Below are positions 62,348 to 64,000 of a stretch of DNA of 64,000 nucleotides, in pieces. The notes beneath the pieces were generated by a model. That model searched no databases. It was not told the DNA's origin and was given only the letters and a program-made list of their open reading frames with translations. The position numbers were made by a program, and so were the translations under genes. The DNA is from a candidate division KSB1 bacterium (GTDB lineage Bacteria; Zhuqueibacterota; Zhuqueibacteria; Zhuqueibacterales; Zhuqueibacteraceae): NCBI GenBank assembly GCA_034506255.1, contig JAPDPX010000007.1, positions 62,001 to 126,000 on the forward strand. The letters are read 5' to 3'. Numbering within the stretch: the stretch's first letter is position 1; each line of letters begins with the position of its first letter.

Positions 62348-62680
62348 CTACATTGGGCGAATTTCACCGGTTTCCTCGATTTCGACGGGATGGCCTTCCA
62401 CGCTGCGGGGAATCTTCTGCTCGAGTGCCTCGGTTTTTTCCACCACCATCACGCGAATACACAACCGGCCGTTTTCCTGCGCGCCAATATAAACGCCCAC
62501 CACGCCCGGCAACGCCATCCACTCCGCGGTATGATCCTGCATCACTTGATTGATGTCACGCACCGGTATGCGCCCTTGGTCCCGATTCTCTTCTTTGATC
62601 TGATTTTGACAGGCCATGGCGGCAAACAACAGCAGGCCGGGCAGGGACAAGCATCGCACTATTGCCAGACTTGTTTTCAT
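62348..62680 (-). CDS. Small lipoprotein sharing a domain with the adjacent S1 protease
   Basis: 110 residues from the ATG at 62678-62680 with lipobox-like FAAMAC near 24. The mature part contains ALPGVVGVYIG near 57, GRLCIRVMVVEKT near 71, and IPRSVEGHPVEIEETGEIR near 90, matching the N-terminal domain of the protease encoded directly upstream (IPGVVGTATG, GRPAILVFTK, SIEGVPVVVEVTGEFR). A stand-alone version of a protease prodomain-like module suggests an inhibitor, chaperone or duplicated fragment. A terminator-like hairpin separates the two genes. Confidence 0.75.
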   Translation of the reverse strand: MKTSLAIVRCLSLPGLLLFAAMACQNQIKEENRDQGRIPVRDINQVMQDHTAEWMALPGVVGVYIGAQENGRLCIRVMVVEKTEALEQKIPRSVEGHPVEIEETGEIRPM

Positions 62681-62695
62681 TTTTCCATCGCTCAT

Positions 62696-62739
62696 AAAAG
62701 CGAACGCCTGCCTCCCGCAGCCTCGGAAAGCAGGCGTTC
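62696..62739 (-). terminator. Hairpin terminator/attenuator between protease and small lipoprotein
   Basis: On the minus strand GAACGCCTGC (62739-62730) is the exact complement of GCAGGCGTTC (62711-62702), a 10-bp stem followed by GCTTTTATG. It lies 45 bases after the protease stop. Confidence 0.6.
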
Positions 62740-62783
62740 ATTCTGCCTATCCACCGGTTTGCGATGCAACCAACCGCTCGCTG

Positions 62784-63923
62784 TCAGTTGCCGACCATCG
62801 TCGCACCGTAATAACTCAACACTTCATTGATGGGATTGGCAATCGCCGAGGTCGAACTGCCGGCGTAAAGCAGGCCGATGGCGCGTGGTTTGGTGCTCAC
62901 ATCTTCGACCATCAACGAACCGGAATCGCCGGAGTTCAAAAACGAGCTGCGCCGGTTCTTGACGACAATTTGACCGGTAAAGGTCTTGGTGAAAGCCGTG
63001 CCGCCCGCGCATTCGTTGTCATAAGTCACGCTTACCGTGGCATTCAGGCCACTGACCGTGCTGCGCGTCAGGCCGGTGGTGCGCCCGCTCTTCTTGACCG
63101 CTTGATTGAGGGCAGCGGCAACCGTGTTCGCCGACAGCGTGCCGATTTCGAGGATGGCGCCGTCGGTTCTCACCATGCCCGAGATCACCGCCGCGATGCC
63201 GGCGTCGATGTTGGCGCCGGGCAGTGTGCCGCCGTTGCTCACCAGGGTGGCCACATTCTGGGCGTTATTGGCATTGCAACTGACATCAATCAGACCGGGC
63301 TGAATCACCGGGTCGCCCGGTTGTGCCGTGCGGCTGTTGCCGCCGCTGACAATGTCGGCATACAAAACGTGATAGTTGCTCAGGATGTATTGCGTCCCAC
63401 CTTTTTGAATCAAGGAGCCCAGCGTGCCGCCGCAGCAATAGCCGTTGGCCAGGTCATAACGCCAGCCGCCGGAGGTGCCGAGCTGGATCGGTGGGGTTTG
63501 CTTGGCCGTGTGGCTCACTCCGCCACCACCGCTCTTCATGGCACGAAACTCACCGGTCACCTCAACCACCACCGGTACGCCTTCGATGCTTTCAGGGAGG
63601 GGAGCCACGCGCCCCTTGGCCAGCGCCGGTGTCATGATGTCGGTTTTGGTGAATACCAAAATGGCCGGCCGGCCGTCATCCGTCAAGCCGGTGGCGGTGC
63701 CGACCACGCCGGGAATCGCCATCAAGCTTGGGGTGTGACGGTCCTGGACTGCCATCACTGCCTGAATTTGCGGATTATCCTTGCCCAGCGTCACGACTTG
63801 CTGGCTGGCCTGCGGATCCACGGGCGTGTCGTAATTGCTCGTACAGCCCGTCCAGACCAATGCGGAGAGCACGAACAAAGCCACCACCCGCCACCCGGAA
63901 GAACGACGCCACGAGTTCTGCAT
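62784..63923 (-). CDS. Lipoprotein trypsin-like serine protease (S1, Nal1-like)
   Basis: 379 residues. Lipobox VWTGC with Cys near 27. Residues about 50-125 are an N-terminal domain (AIPGVVGTATG ... VEVTGEFRAM). The chymotrypsin-like domain follows: GWRYDLANGYCCGGTLGSLI near 155, catalytic His in LSNYHVLY near 182, Asp in NIDAGIAAV near 240, and Ser in NSGDSGSLMV near 332. Gly-rich oxyanion GDSGS is intact. It should act at the cell envelope. The Nal1-like group is widespread in bacteria with no agreed substrate. Confidence 0.87.
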   Translation of the reverse strand: MQNSWRRSSGWRVVALFVLSALVWTGCTSNYDTPVDPQASQQVVTLGKDNPQIQAVMAVQDRHTPSLMAIPGVVGTATGLTDDGRPAILVFTKTDIMTPALAKGRVAPLPESIEGVPVVVEVTGEFRAMKSGGGGVSHTAKQTPPIQLGTSGGWRYDLANGYCCGGTLGSLIQKGGTQYILSNYHVLYADIVSGGNSRTAQPGDPVIQPGLIDVSCNANNAQNVATLVSNGGTLPGANIDAGIAAVISGMVRTDGAILEIGTLSANTVAAALNQAVKKSGRTTGLTRSTVSGLNATVSVTYDNECAGGTAFTKTFTGQIVVKNRRSSFLNSGDSGSLMVEDVSTKPRAIGLLYAGSSTSAIANPINEVLSYYGATMVGN

Positions 63924-64000
63924 AACCTTGCTCCTCTTTTGTGATGAGACGACAGGGTTACTATGGACGCTTTTCGGTTTTATCGTTCACAACAGCGGTC
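63924..64000. other. Upstream region of the S1 protease
   Basis: 77 bases to the window edge. The minus-strand start is preceded by AAGAGGAGCAAGGTT, a good ribosome site. Nothing else can be read. Confidence 0.4.

Noticed and set aside
1..64000. CRISPR arrays, insertion sequences, phage genes
   Set aside because: No regularly spaced repeats, transposase, integrase or phage structural motifs were seen.

Overview
This 64 kb window is a GC-rich chromosomal segment from a Gram-negative (two-membrane) bacterium. Evidence for an outer membrane is two TonB-dependent receptors, one with a carboxypeptidase-regulatory-like domain, plus many proteins with Sec or lipoprotein signals. The mix of SusC-like receptor architecture, TPR expansion, DUF2339, M55/M1/M48 peptidases and a selenocysteine-containing SelD suggests an uncultured lineage of the FCB group (KSB1/Calditrichota-like). 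That placement is inference; there is no rRNA here. No phage, transposase or CRISPR was seen. About 46 protein genes and one tRNA are supported. Most long reading frames opposite these genes are GC-driven shadows.

Layout. 1-3.4 kb: 3' portion of a carbamoyltransferase, a DUF4920 lipoprotein, a CAP-domain secreted protein and tRNA-Leu(CAA). 3.6-16 kb, minus strand: M55 D-aminopeptidase, giant DUF2339 membrane protein, TrpF-like protein, M1 aminopeptidase with HEAT-like repeats, secreted esterase and M48 protease. 14.7-17.2 kb: three genes joined by 4-base overlaps, hydrolase, PlsC-type and OlsB-type acyltransferases (probable ornithine-lipid synthesis). 17.4-20.1 kb: four overlapping genes forming an undescribed membrane redox module around a ferric-reductase-like/Rieske fusion. 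20.6-21.2 kb: lipoprotein amidase.

21.7-35.1 kb is the most unusual region. It holds five paralogous TPR proteins, each with an N-terminal signal peptide, a single membrane helix near the C terminus and a strongly conserved cytoplasmic TPR tail. A TonB-dependent receptor with an extra beta-helix-like N-terminal module sits between the first and second. The fifth paralog is divergently oriented and contains only the minimal conserved core. This looks like an uncharacterised transmembrane TPR system.

35.2-49.7 kb: sugar-phosphate transferase, AlkB-type monooxygenase, EamA transporter, MgtE, ATP-grasp protein, NAD-type isocitrate dehydrogenase, ABC exporter overlapping a secreted SAM hydrolase-like protein, DUF2090 aldolase-like protein and a fused alpha-beta 2-oxoacid dehydrogenase E1. 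50.3-52.5 kb: operon of a DUF1295 protein, a small Cys-rich protein and SelD, whose active-site codon is an in-frame UGA followed by a plausible bacterial SECIS hairpin. 53.1-54.3 kb: small membrane protein and Aat. 54.5-60.6 kb: iron island with DtxR-like regulator, FeoA, FeoB and a FeoB-associated Cys-rich protein, divergent from a FecA-like receptor across an AT-rich, palindrome-containing control region. 60.7-63.9 kb: membrane-fused aminopropyltransferase-like protein, then a small lipoprotein sharing a domain with the neighbouring S1 protease.

Two dispersed non-coding repeat families occur. One is a ~115-base element with three copies (34.0, 52.6 and 52.8 kb); the other is a ~70-base element with three copies (1.9, 3.5 and 45.7 kb) plus a fragment.
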